This document shows, piece by piece, positions 10,424-21,690 of a stretch of DNA of 64,000 bases. The stretch is from contig BLLK01000060.1 of assembly GCA_021927905.1 (NCBI GenBank), positions 124,001 to 188,000 of the forward strand, in the 5' to 3' direction. The notes under the pieces are model-generated. The model had not been told where the DNA came from. It saw only the letters and a list, made by a program, of their open reading frames with translations, and ran no database searches. The DNA is from Chaetoceros tenuissimus (lineage: Eukaryota; Bacillariophyta; Thalassiosirophyceae; Chaetocerotales; Chaetocerotaceae). The number at the start of each line of letters is the position of its first letter. Position 1 is the first letter of the stretch. The position numbers were made by a program, and so were the translations under genes.

Positions 10424-13057
10424 TTACAATCTTCTTCTCCTCTTCTTACTTTCATGTTTATCATTAACATGCCTCTTCTTCTTCTTTTGGAGTGTACCTC
10501 TTCTAGCTGTTTCTTTACTGCCTTGTTTCTCTCTGTTGGCAAAAGAGAATTTCGTCATTAAGAAATTCTTTCTTCTTGTCTTTTCTGTATTTGTTGAACC
10601 TCCATCTCTTTGTTTGTGTTCAAACTTGTCTCTACCCGCAACAATCTTCTCCAATTTTTCAATCTTGCTCGCACGTTTTTTCTTTGCTTCGGCAGCAATA
10701 TCCATGAGGTTGACTGCTCCTTTCACGTGAACTCCCTTGTCGGAATCATCAGAATCGTAATCAGAATCATCGCTTAATTCTTCAAAGTCCTTTCCTTGAG
10801 CCTTGAGACGTTTCAATTTTGCAGCAGCACGTGGATCGCGTTTTGCACGCTCTTCTCTTTCCACCAATTTTCTCATCTTGACGAAATCTTCTGTTGTGAA
10901 GATTCTATTGGATGAAACCTCCATAGCAAGTTTCTCTCTTTCCTTCTCGGACAATTTTGATAGATCAAGTGTTTCTTCTTCCTTTGTTTCATCTCCATCG
11001 TTGTCCAGTACAACTTTACCATCAAACTCTTTCACCTTCACAAGTTCTGGAGCAACCTCATCATCGTCTTCAGCTTCAACTTCTTCCCAATCGTCATCGT
11101 CTCCTTCTGTGACTTCCTCACCATCAGCACCAATTTCCTGCCATTCATCGTCGTCGTTCATAGGTTCATATCCAATGCCATCATCAGAGTCTTCATCACT
11201 CGACTCTTCTCCACGAGCGCGTCTTTCCTCTTTCTGCTTAAGATACGCTGCTTTTTTAGCTTCGTATTCAACGAGAAGGTCAGCTCCCTTGACACCGGAT
11301 GCCACACGCTGTTCTCCATAACGCAATGGTTTCTCACCAGCGCGATGAAGTGCAGAACCAGTTGCACCGCGATCCTTTCCTTGCAATAGAGATGGGTAAA
11401 CTTCTCTTACAAAATTCTGCCAACCACGACCAGCCACTGCAACGGATCTATCTCTATGTTTACAGTACCCTGCAAGATCTCTAGCGAATGCTTCAACATC
11501 AACATGAACCGAACTAGTGGAACCTTCATTTTCGTCGTCGTTAATCGTATTTGAATCTTCTTTCACAAGTGATGAAGGTACACGTGCACACATTGCACGA
11601 CATGCGTTAATACCAACTGCAATTTGCTCTCCAGAACACCTCTCTGTGATAAAGTTGTGTGCAATGGTCTGGAGTAATCCATGGACTTCTTCCGGTGGAA
11701 CCATTTCATGGCAAGCTTGAACTGCATATGCCAAGACTGCAGTCACATCTCTCTGATGACCACCCATATATCTCCTTAAGAATGGATATAGATTCAATAA
11801 TATTAATTCATGGTTTCCAACAAGTCTGGTCACAAAATTCATTGCAAGAAGTTTGTGCTCAAAACGGAATCCATTTGCACCAGTCTTTTGAATTCTCTTG
11901 AGAACAGATTCTGCCAAACCTTGAGGATCTCTGATAAGTTCGATAGCTGGGTACAGTTTTCTTGACTCTTCAACCCCATAGTCAGTTGTGTCTGCTTCTA
12001 GTTCTCTTTTCTTCTGAGCCTTTAATTTCTTCTTTACTTGCTTTGCTACTTGTCTAGCTCTTGCCTAAACTCAAAAATTAGATAACATACCAAACAAATC
12101 AAGAATGAATCCAAGTCTAAGACTTACCTTTGTCTTTCTAGAATGCGAGTGAAAATTAACTTCTTGCACGCCATGCCATTCATCATTTTCCTCTTTGTCT
12201 TTATCATCTGCCATTTTTTCTTCGATATTTAAAAAGAATCTCATAGATGCAGCAGCGACGTTGTGTGCTTCACTCTCTACACCTGTTGACATAATGGAAA
12301 CTGTTCTTTCATCAGTCCACACCTTCCTACGATAAAGTTCTGAAACCATATCAATTGCACGCTTCGTTGCAAATTTGATTGAATCATCCAACTCTACCTT
12401 ATTATTCTTTGTCTTGACTGTAGACTGTACTACCCTGTGCAAAAATGACTGAAAATTACGATTCACTTTTTCATCTAATTTCCCCTTTTTATTAATATTG
12501 CGGACATCATTGACAAGATGACGATACAGCTGTTCTCTAAGCCCTTTGTCAGGAATCACAGCCATGACGCGATAGAACAATTCCAATAACTTCAGCGGTG
12601 GAAGTTTACCTTTATTTCTCATAAGAATCAATGCAGATACACATGATTTTCTGACATCTCTATGCAAGTTCAATGCTGATGCAGGAAGAGAGAGTGAATC
12701 TAATGATCGAAATAAAACTTCGACGTCCTGCTTCTTTCCATCTTTCTTAGTTTCGAGGTCATCGTAAGATTTACCAAGTAAAAGACAAATCAATAAATTA
12801 GCAACTTGATCACTTGTATTTTGGTCATAGCTGGAGCTTGAAACAGCTGCAGCAAACTGGATCAGCTCCGAAAGCTGAGTCGGTGGCTTCGCCGATGGAT
12901 TCAGCGAAAGAATATGACATTCTGATTTGAGGCGACGAACTTGTGCATCGTAGTCTGAGCGATATGCAGCTGGGTCTCTTTTGCACAAGTTTTGAAGCTG
13001 TGATAGTTTTAACGTCACGTCTGGCTTTGTTCCAGCCCCACTTGAAATTGACGCCAT
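10424..13057 (-). CDS. SDA1: SDA1 homologue, ribosome large-subunit biogenesis/export factor
   Basis: Two exons: complement of 12128-13057 (310 codons, phase 0) and 10424-12064, with a 63-nt GT-AG intron at 12065-12127. Together they give 856 residues, close to the family norm. The N-terminal exon carries the NUC130/3NT-type helical domain (PDVTLKLSQLQNLCKRDPAA, then LHRDVRKSCVSALILMRNKG). The second exon opens with ARARQVAKQVKKKLKAQKK and contains YPAIELIRDPQGLAE, a conserved SDA1 signature, followed by the middle domain with GINACRAMCARVP. Acidic stretches (about 560-620) and a Lys/Arg-rich tail ending KKRRRRL complete it. SDA1 acts in the nucleolus in 60S maturation and actin/G1 control in yeast. 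The 3' end is tail-to-tail with the NAD(P)-binding gene, 62 bp apart. Confidence 0.93.
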
Positions 13058-13983
13058 TTCGGATTGAATGAATCAGATGCACTGATAATTTTATTAATTC
13101 GACAATGGATAGAATAGAGTGGTCTATACTATGCCATAGGAAGTGCAGTTCATTCATTCATCATAATACTTTCTTCTTTTTTCATTTTTTCTTCAAAAAA
13201 GGGTTCCTCACAAATCACTGGCTGTAAAAAGCATAGCCATTTCAAATTTCAAATGGCTATATTAGAGTCCCCACTTTTCGGGGATAAAAGGGTTCTCACG
13301 GTGAGAACCCTTTTTCAAAATAATGAAAATTCAAATGCTAGCATTTCTCTTCTTTTTGTAAGTAGACAAGTTGGTTGCTATTCTTGATATGCTAGCATTT
13401 TTCGTTGGAAAGATGTTATACGATTTGATGTAGCTGATACTTTTCATGTATTGACTATCGCAGCTATGCGTGCACGTAGCTGTCATTTTTGATTGCGACT
13501 TGTAGAATTTCATTGGATAGTACTAAAAATTGTCATTTCTGGAAGGCAATGATTTAGGCTTCTCATGGATTATTCTCTGAAATAATGCTTACTGTATTCA
13601 CTCTCCATACTTTTCAATCTATCTCAAATCCTAGGCTTCCTTGACGCAGGGAAGGGGAGGGGGGAAGTGGAAAGAGGACTGGGAATCATCGTCGGAGTGA
13701 ATTTTTATTTAAAATAGCTTTATCATTGATAAAGATATTTCAAAATTGTCAAGGGGCAATTGTATTGAAGATGATATTGATATTTGTATATTGTATATTC
13801 CTCTAGGATGCAAATGGGCTTCCTTCAGGCCGAACATAAAAAAGAATTGTGAGGTAATTGAGGTAAAATTGCACAAAAGATTCTTGCAGTTGCTTCGATG
13901 CAATTTCTCATATCTTTTGCAACTTTGAATTGAAAGAAAATCAGTATTAGCAATAATATTCGACCAATTCCTGTTTAATCATC
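13058..13983. other. Intergenic with two adjacent hairpins
   Basis: Divergent spacer between SDA1 and the first M11 peptidase gene. It contains two inverted repeats upstream of SDA1 (about 13233-13260 and 13286-13314, listed separately) and a repeated ATGCTAGCATTT near 13336 and 13389. A G-rich stretch lies at about 13645-13685. No supported gene. Confidence 0.5.
13286..13314. repeat. Perfect 14-bp inverted repeat (hairpin)
   Basis: AAAAGGGTTCTCAC at 13286-13299 is exactly reverse-complemented at 13301-13314 with a single central base. Some 25 bp upstream, ATAGCCATTT and AAATGGCTAT (13233-13260) form a second hairpin with an 8-nt loop. Both lie about 180-250 bp 5' of the SDA1 start, so they are not simple transcription terminators of that gene. 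Confidence 0.6.
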
Positions 13984-16496
13984 ATGATGTATTGCTACTT
14001 GTTTCTCTTGTCATTTCTTCCTTTTGCCTCGTCGGTGAGTATCTGATTCCATGACATGATTTCAAAGATCTTTTTATGAATACAGAGATCTAAATGTAAG
14101 TTTCTGATTCTCATTTTTCATATGACTTATCTTTTTCTTTGTACTAGAGATTAAATAGAGCGACAAGAGTGGTAAAATTCGAAAGTAGTTGTGTCGCTCT
14201 AGTAGGTGATACGATGAATACCAAAAATGTTGTATCCTCATCTTCTCTACCAGTAGAAGATACTCCTAGAAACCCTTACATATCTACTAAAAATGAAATA
14301 TTTCTGTTTTGTGGAACGCCAGAGGGTTTGAACTATGAGATCCCAGCTATCAGTCAAGAATGGATTGAAAGTCAAATTCGCAGTGGGAAAATCCATAGTG
14401 GCTACACTAAATTAATTTTGCCTGAAGACACCCTGCTTTACATTTACTCATAAGCTGATTGTGAATGGAGATGTCATCCTTGATAACGATGATGGAATTC
14501 CGCCCCTTCATCGTATGTTCAGATCTAGCTATAATATGTTAGGTCTAAGAGGTAACCGAAATTTGCTCACCCGTAAGCTCAATACTCTCGTCGCTGACAA
14601 AGCAAATGGAAGCAAAAGCATTCTTGTTGTCAAAGTAATTATGAACGATGGTGAACCTACAACTACCGAAGATGTCCTTCGAAAATCAGTATTTGCTAAT
14701 GGACCAGGTGAAATTTCCTTATCCAGTCAGTATTCTGCATGTTCACATGGAAAATTAAATTTCATCAAGGCAGCAGATGCATCAGGTATAGACACTAGGA
14801 TTGAAGAAGGTGTAGTGTCGGTAAAAATCGATTTAAGTATTGTTTCGCCTCATGGAATGATTCGTAACTACGTGACAGAGGAACTGAATAGACAGTTTGG
14901 GATATCTTCCCCCAATCAACTTGCTGATCATGTAAGTATGATCATCATTGGTTTTAGGATTAATTATACTTACTTTTGTCTAATTGTGATATTCTTAACC
15001 CTTCTGAAGGTAATGTACTGTTTACCCCCTGGGTCAATGCCGCATGTAGCGTAAGTAAACTGTGACTTATATGTTCATTCGATATTCGACTTGCTGTCAT
15101 GTGCTAACAGTAATCAAATAGGTATGGAATGGTTGGGTCTCATCTATCAGTTTACCTGAATAATTGGTGTACTTATCTCTCTGCATTAATGCATGAGCTT
15201 GGTCATAACATCGGATGGGGTCATTCCAATACACCTACACACAAATATTCTGATCGCTCGGATATGCTAGGATACTCTTACGCAAAAGTTGGATCTCCTC
15301 GGATGTGTGTGAATCCATCTAGGCAATGGACAGCTAGATGGTTCGATCATCGTTCACTGGTCTTGAATGATATGCAGAAAGCAAAAGGTAATAGACAATT
15401 GTTTTATGAAGGAGATATATCCAGTACTACTGTGGATCCAAATGTTGGATCAATTCCTATGCTCATAAAGATTGACAGTGAAACAACTACTACATACTAC
15501 ATTGGATTCAATGCACTCGATGGCGCCAATATTGGCACTGTGCAAGCAGGAAACAAATTGACTTTGCACTCTGTAGAAAATATAAACGAGAAAGGGGCCG
15601 ATTCAGTGATCCTCGCTGCTCTAGGCACCGGTGAATCGTATGCTATAGTCGATTATGATGGCACAGGATTGAATATGCTCCTGACTGTCATCAACATTGA
15701 TACATCATCCATGAGGGCGTCCATCATACTCAATTGCGACGCTGATATCACAAGCTCCCCTAGTGTATCTGCTGCACCTACAGTTGCACCAAGAATTCAC
15801 ACCACTATCGTCGAGGTCGTTGTGGATGGAACATGTGATACCAGTGAAGGGCAATTCTTGGTGACTGAGGCATTTCATGACTCAATTCTGCCAGCGAACA
15901 CAGATACAGTTGTTGAAACATCGGACCCCTTCTGTACAAACTTACGACATTTGCAAACAAGTTCTACACATCCAAATGAAATTACTATTAGCGCAGGGGT
16001 CGATAAATCGGGAGTAGCTGATAGTTTAACTTCTGAGATAAATATGATACATACATACGCAAGACCTGGTACAAATAGTGTTGTCCTACAAGCAACAATT
16101 ACTCAGAAGAAAGCATACACAGATCAAACAGATTTTAGTAGAGACGAGGACTTGGTGCTTGATATTTACAACAACAAGGCAACTGTAGATTTGAAAATGC
16201 AGAGACTATCAGGAAAACATGTTATTTTAAGAGAGATCCAAGTACTTCAGATGCCATCGGGACAACCTACATCGATTCCGTCGACATCTCCATCATTTCA
16301 TCCATCTATTCATGTTCCAATCGTTGGTGAATGCTATGACTCTCCAGAAGGCTGGTATGATACCGATGGACCTGCGTACAATTGCTACTGGTACTCTCAA
16401 GCAAGTAGATGTAATGATTTTGGAAATTTGTATGCTAACTTTGGCAAAACGGCCTCGCAGGCATGTTGTGGATGTGGTGGTGGTGATATACAGTAG
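13984..16496 (+). CDS. Secreted gametolysin-type (M11) metallopeptidase, spliced, with two apparent frameshifts
   Basis: Exon 1 (13984-14034) encodes a signal peptide (MMYCYLFLLSFLPFASS). An intron to about 14147 precedes exon 2 (from 14148). Further introns are 14932-15009 and 15051-15121, both GT-AG and frame-consistent. The zincin motif HELGHNIGWGHS (HExxHxxxxxH) sits just after the last intron and SDMLGYSY is the Met-turn, so the active site is intact. A Cys-rich ShKT-like module (about 16321-16480, ending ACCGCGGG) follows. The reading moves from one frame to the next near 14437-14453 (an apparent extra base in a T run) and again near 16487-16496. The paralogue at 49.9-51.4 kb reads straight through the first position, so this copy is either decaying or carries sequence errors. 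It probably continues into the linker gene at 16497-19818. Alternatively the TAG at 16494 is a genuine end after the ShKT-like module. Confidence 0.75.
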
Positions 16497-19400
16497 TTAC
16501 AAATAGTCCAACTCAGTCACCCTCGATGTCAATATCATCAAATCCGACAGAGACCACCTCGTCTACACGATCTTTCAATATTGTAACATACAATTCTCCA
16601 TCTAATCCGAATCTTCGATACCCAACAAATGGTCCAACAATGCAACATTCAATAAAACCAACTTTTTCCGTTTCTGATTGGCCAAGTATGAGCCCCACAT
16701 TTGAACCTTCATCAAATCCTACCATGCTTTCCACTACTCTTCCTTCAGCGGAGATGTCAGGAACTCCATCGTCTAACCCTTCTACACCACCAACAATGTT
16801 ACCTTCTCATGTACCCTCTGCTAGTCCTTCTATAACTTCTTCCTCTAGACCCTCCCATGCAGCGAGTGCTAGTCCATCCATAGTACCAAGTTCCGTACCG
16901 TCCGCACAAGCAACGCCGTTTCCATCAAAAAGCCCAACTTTCATGCCAAGTGATTTCCCAGTATCAACGCCAAGTGCACATCCAACAAAAGTCACATCAA
17001 TATCTCCATCTCTCAGCCACCAGCCATCTGTAATTCCAACAGCCAAACCATCCTTCATTGGCTCTAATCGTCCTACTATGTCATCTTCTCCTAGCATGAT
17101 ACCAACCAATTTGAAAACTTTATCACCAACTTCTAGTGTAAGTGTTTTGTTCTAGTTCCTCAGGACTGAACCTTCAATCTTTTCTACTTCTTATTCATGT
17201 TCTAACAATTACAATATGAATACAGCCTACCAGTGTACCTACGTCAAAAGTAAGTTCCAATTCTCGTACACGCTTCCTTGTCTCACAAAAGTTTGTGTCT
17301 CTAATTTTTTCTGTTTTACTTACTTGTGATAGCCTACCAATTCCCCGACACTAGCTCCAACTTCTGCGCCAACAACCGCTAATCCAACAGCTTCGGTAAG
17401 TATCTGTCTTCAGATTCCACTCGAAAAATTTACGATTTTTCAATCTAACACTAATTGTTTCACAATTCAAAATTAGCCTACCAAGTCTTTTACGCCAAAC
17501 CCAACTGTGGCAGAAACTAATGCACCAACTAGTTCCCCAACTAGCTCACCTAGTAGCTCACCTACTGCAGTGGTGAGTATTTTTCTTTAGTTTGAGTCGT
17601 GAGAAAAATCTCCGAATTTTTCGATTTTTTTCATTTGAAACTAACATCATATGTTACTTTTATTAACAGCCTACCAAGTTACCCACGTCAAGCCCAACTG
17701 TATCACCGACAAATGCACCATCTAGCTCTCCAACGAGCTCACCTACTGCAGTGGTGAGTATTTTTCCTTTGTTTGAGCCGTGAGAAAAATCTCCGAATTT
17801 TTCGATTTTTTTTCATTTGAAGCTAATATTTTCTGTTTTACTTGCTTGTGACAGCCTACCAAGTCACCCACTTCAAGCCCAACTAATCTGCCATCCCCTG
17901 CCCCAACAAGCTCTCCAACGAGCTCACCTACTGCGGCGGTGAGTATTTTTCCTTTAGTTTGACTCGTGAGAAAAATCTCCGAATTTTTCGATTTTTTCCA
18001 TTTGAACCTAACATCATATGTTACTTTTTATAACAGCCTACCAAGTCCCCGACGCCAATTCCGGATGATACAGACTTTCAATGCTGCTTCGACCTGCAAA
18101 CTCTCACATGCCGAGTTGACTGGTGCGGAGAATCAGAGTCTAACTGTGGCGGCTGCGGAATCACTGTGAAGTGGATGGAACCAGAATCATCATGTATGCC
18201 TTTGTATGCAGATTGTTCTACTGATACTGATGGTTGTTGTGGATCAACGAGCTGTGTTCAACAGGGTGTGGAATGTCCAGGAGATGGGTCGTATTGTCAG
18301 TGTCTGCTTAGTACCGAAGAGATGACAGAAGCGCCTGCGACCAGTCCAGTAGTAGAACAACAAACATCTTCTCCTACTCAAGCTATCTCAGCTTGGAGAT
18401 TACATACGACCTCTGAAGAAACTGTTTCCAACTGTCTATGGGATGTGAAAAGGATTAGATTTTATGGATCCTCAGACTGTAGCACTGACGAAATCAGTAC
18501 AGTTGGGGGGACCAGCTTCAGTTCGGGACACAAATCATATAGTTCTTCAACAAATGCATTTAAATCAAATGATGTATGGGCTGGTACATGCAAAAATGGA
18601 GAGTACTGGATAGGAATATTTTTCCCCCATGAGGTGGACATACATTGTGTCTCAATACAGAATGATTACAACCATGAAGTTAATTCTTTGTCAGTACAAA
18701 AGAAGAATCTTGTTACTGGCGCTTGGGAAGAGGTTGCTTTCAAAGAGAACATGAATACATCTGATCAGGCTGTAAACATCATTTCAATCCAAGATACTAT
18801 GCCTCCAGTCACAGAGCCGACTACAAGTGATGATACAGACTTTCAATGCTGCTTCGACCTGCAAACTCTCACATGCCGTGTTGACTGGTGCGGAGAATCA
18901 GAGTATAATTGTGGCGGCTGCGGAATCACTGTGAAGTGGATGGAACCAGATTCATCATGTATGCCTTTGTATGCAGATTGTTCTACTGATACTGATGGTT
19001 GTTGTGGATCAACGAGCTGTGTTCAACAGGGTGTGGAATGTCCAGGAGATGGGTCATATTGTCAGTGTCTGCTTAGTACTGAGAATCCAATCTCCATATC
19101 TTATGTTAATTTTGACGGAGCTGTAGCTAATACCGAGTCTGATGAATACGTGGAAATATCTAGTAACTCGAACAACCCTATTGACATTTCTGGATACTAC
19201 GTGTATGTAGCCACTACTGGGAACCAAGGTCCAACTTTCTACTTTCCAGAGGGGACGATCCTTGCCAGTCATAGCATAGTCAAGGTTTACACTGATGAAG
19301 TTCACGAGGAGAGCGGAGGATTTAGTTTTGGAAGTGGAAAAGCAATTTGGAATAACTCTGCAGGGCATGCAATTTTAAAGAACAGCTCTGACGAGATCGT

Positions 19401-19818
19401 TGCAGAATACGAATATGAAAGTACTAATTCTCCAACTGCTGCTCCAACTAAAAGCCCTACCCGTCTACAAGTCGACACAAATGGTATCTCAATCACAAAC
19501 ATATTTTACGACGGTCTTGTTCCTCGATCCGAGTCTGACGAATACATTGAGATATCTAATGATTCCGACGGTGCAATTGACATAACCGGCTTTTATGTGT
19601 ACGTTGATAAGTCGGGAGAACAAGGTGCAACTTTCGTTTTTCCCGAGGGAACAGTTCTTGACGTAGGTTCAAGTGTAAGAGTGTATACTGATGAGATACA
19701 CGAAGAATCAGGAGGTTTCAGTTTTGGAAGTGGAAGAGCAATTTGGAACAATGGAGGAGGAGTTGGAATTTTAAAGGACAACAATGATGAATTGGTCAGC
19801 GAGTATTCTTACCCATGA
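16497..19818 (+). CDS. Pro/Thr/Ser linker exon array followed by Cys-rich modules and two lamin-tail domains
   Basis: Probably the C-terminal half of the preceding M11 gene. The first block (to 17137) encodes PSxxPS-type linker. Then come small phase-0 exons, each beginning CCTACC (PT): 17226-17249, 17333-17395, 17477-17572, 17670-17753 and 17855-17938, with a final exon at 18037-19818. The last exon holds a Cys-rich module (FQCCFDLQTLTCRVDWCGE...), a discoidin-like domain (about 18385-18780, AWRLHTTSEE...), a near-identical second copy of the Cys module (18829-19083), and two tandem lamin-tail-like domains (SDEYVEISSNS... IWNNSAGHAILK; SDEYIEISNDS... IWNNGGGVGILK). Lamin-tail domains occur in secreted bacterial and algal proteins as beta-sandwich modules. 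The product looks like an extracellular, modular, possibly wall-associated protein. If transcribed separately, no signal peptide is seen, which favours fusion with the upstream reading. Confidence 0.65.
17138..18036 (+). repeat. Tandem intron-exon repeat array encoding PT-rich linker
   Basis: Six introns (17138-17225, 17250-17332, 17396-17476, 17573-17669, 17754-17854, 17939-18036) flank five mini-exons. The last three introns are nearly identical to one another: each starts GTGAGTATTTTTC, shares a GTGAGAAAAATCTCCGAATT stretch and ends in a pyrimidine tract plus ACAG. The unit (exon plus intron, about 180 bp) has therefore been duplicated as a whole. All boundaries are phase 0, so copy number can change without a frameshift. 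Confidence 0.8.
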
Positions 19819-20321
19819 GCGGAACGGCATTGTTCACTTGCTACAGAGAAGAATTTACTCAAAGGATATTGCAGATGATAGTCATATTTCATATTTCCAG
19901 CAATGGCCAAATAATCACGATCAATATTTTGCCAAAGTTTTATTTCTATAATGATTCATTTTTACCATTTTCAATTTGTTGAAATATTTTTTCGTTCTTC
20001 TTTACAAGCGCTTGTAGCTTGCTCTTCATTTCGAAACATTCCTTTTTTATCTACATCATCATGTCAAGCCGTGCTTGTCATTGGAAATTTACGTGGCTAG
20101 CTTATTACTTGTTTTGACATGAGGCTTCTTCTTGAACAATGACGACGGACGACAAGCTTTTGGAGAAACTAACGAATACATTGAACATATGACATTATTA
20201 GATAAAAACACAAAACACAAGTTAGAAATACTCTCTCTTTCTTCTTGATCATAACATCCAAAGATAAAGTAGTACAGTAGGGTACCTTACATCTATTAGC
20301 CTTTACACATACTGAAAAAGA
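19819..20321. other. Intergenic
   Basis: About 500 bp between the linker/lamin-tail gene and the DHHC gene. It contains a TCATGTCAAG / TGACATGA inverted pair (about 20079-20121) but no coding frame, RNA gene or repeat I can support. It should hold the promoter of the DHHC gene. Confidence 0.45.
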
Positions 20322-21662
20322 ATGACAAGGTCCCCGAAGAGAAGTCAGAAAAGTGGCAGTCAACTAGAGGAGATGGGCGAAAAGAATCCAAATTTAGAAG
20401 ATGGCGGGTTGATGGAGAGTAATGTCGAAACAATCGGACTCACCAACGGTACAAACCTTAGAAAGAAGAGAAAGAAAAAACGCCATCGAAAAATGCCAAG
20501 ATGGTTCACCATTTTATACTATCTATTGTTGTCTTTGATAGCGCTACTATTCACAATTTTTGCGAAAGGAACAAAGTTATGGCAGTATGGTGCAAGGAGT
20601 CGCTCGTCATCAGAAAGGGTAGAAGGAAACCTTTTTTCTTTCTCCGATGCAGATGTGTCCAAGCCAGTATTTGTCTCACTTATCATTCACTACGCTTCTG
20701 TCATCATTACTTTTTTCTTGGTCCAGAACTCTGACCCAGGATACATTGACATAGAAGTTGTTGATTACATTGGCGAACAAGACGGATACAGCCCTTTAGG
20801 AACATTTGAGAATACAGACAAAACGGATGTCGATGATATTACTACGTCGTCGCCATCAACACATTCAGCATCTGACGAAGAAATGAATATGGGAAATATA
20901 GAAATGACAAACTTTCAAAAGAGATCAACTGCACAAAATTCATCTTTGAATTCAAGCAGTAGCAATGCTTGTAATGACGACAAGGACAAGGTTGAAACAT
21001 GGACAAAGCCACGTCGTAAAATATGCAGGGACTGCCAAATTGCACCACCGCTACGAGCTCATCACTGTAAAATTTGTAACAAGTGTGTTGCGACATTTGA
21101 CCATCATTGTGGATTCATTTCGACGTGTATTGGAGAACGAAATCATTGCAGGTTTTATGTCTTCTTGATATGTCAAGCGATGGGGTTTTGGAAGTGTTGC
21201 AATATTGTCAACAGTTCGCAAGTCTCAATATTCTGCAATCTATTTTCAAATATATGTCAAAGTCAAGGCAATGTGAAAATAATAGATGTTGTGGTATTAT
21301 TGCTTGGTAAAATTTACTTATATATACTGACATTGCTTGCGACAATGATGGCTACCTTTCACACGTGGTTAATGCTCACCAATAACACCACATTTGAGAT
21401 GGAGAAACGCGAGCATATTGAATACTTGAGAGGGACACAATTGTGTGACCTCCCATTTAGTAGGGGACTCTGTGGGAATTTAAAATTGTTTTGCTGCTTC
21501 CGTGATACAAAAAAATGGTGCTCCAGACAAAAAAGAAATTCAAGTGCAGGTAACAATCCAAACTTCCAACCTATATTGTGGAAGCCAGTTGGAAAAGTTG
21601 ATCAACATTCCGAAGATTGGGCAAATAATTTATGGTCGAACAAATATTGGTCGTGCTGCTGA
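20322..21662 (+). CDS. DHHC-type protein S-palmitoyltransferase
   Basis: 446 residues in one exon. Two N-terminal membrane segments flank a soluble loop, and the first is preceded by a strongly basic stretch ([11 protein letters not shown]). NSDPGYID gives the DPG motif. The Cys-rich domain (about 233-284) has [14 protein letters not shown] and the catalytic DHHC in [19 protein letters not shown]. Two more membrane segments follow, and TTFE supplies the TTxE motif after the last one. The C-terminus ends WSNKYWSCC, a possible self-palmitoylation site. These enzymes transfer palmitate to cytosolic Cys residues of membrane proteins at Golgi, ER or plasma membrane. The 3' end is tail-to-tail with the MAT2B-like gene, 28 bp apart. 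Confidence 0.93.
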   Translation: MTRSPKRSQKSGSQLEEMGEKNPNLEDGGLMESNVETIGLTNGTNLRKKRKKKRHRKMPRWFTILYYLLLSLIALLFTIFAKGTKLWQYGARSRSSSERVEGNLFSFSDADVSKPVFVSLIIHYASVIITFFLVQNSDPGYIDIEVVDYIGEQDGYSPLGTFENTDKTDVDDITTSSPSTHSASDEEMNMGNIEMTNFQKRSTAQNSSLNSSSSNACNDDKDKVETWTKPRRKICRDCQIAPPLRAHHCKICNKCVATFDHHCGFISTCIGERNHCRFYVFLICQAMGFWKCCNIVNSSQVSIFCNLFSNICQSQGNVKIIDVVVLLLGKIYLYILTLLATMMATFHTWLMLTNNTTFEMEKREHIEYLRGTQLCDLPFSRGLCGNLKLFCCFRDTKKWCSRQKRNSSAGNNPNFQPILWKPVGKVDQHSEDWANNLWSNKYWSCC

Positions 21663-21690
21663 GCCCTTTATTAGAGAAGTACTGGCACAC

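Noticed and set aside
10803-11321. 172-codon Ser-rich frame on the plus strand
   Set aside because: Antisense shadow of the acidic Glu/Asp region of SDA1, which reads as poly-Ser in reverse.
13690-13928. Short frames on both strands before the first M11 gene
   Set aside because: 60-64 codons, AT-driven, no leader or domain; the gene start is better placed at 13984 with a proper signal peptide.
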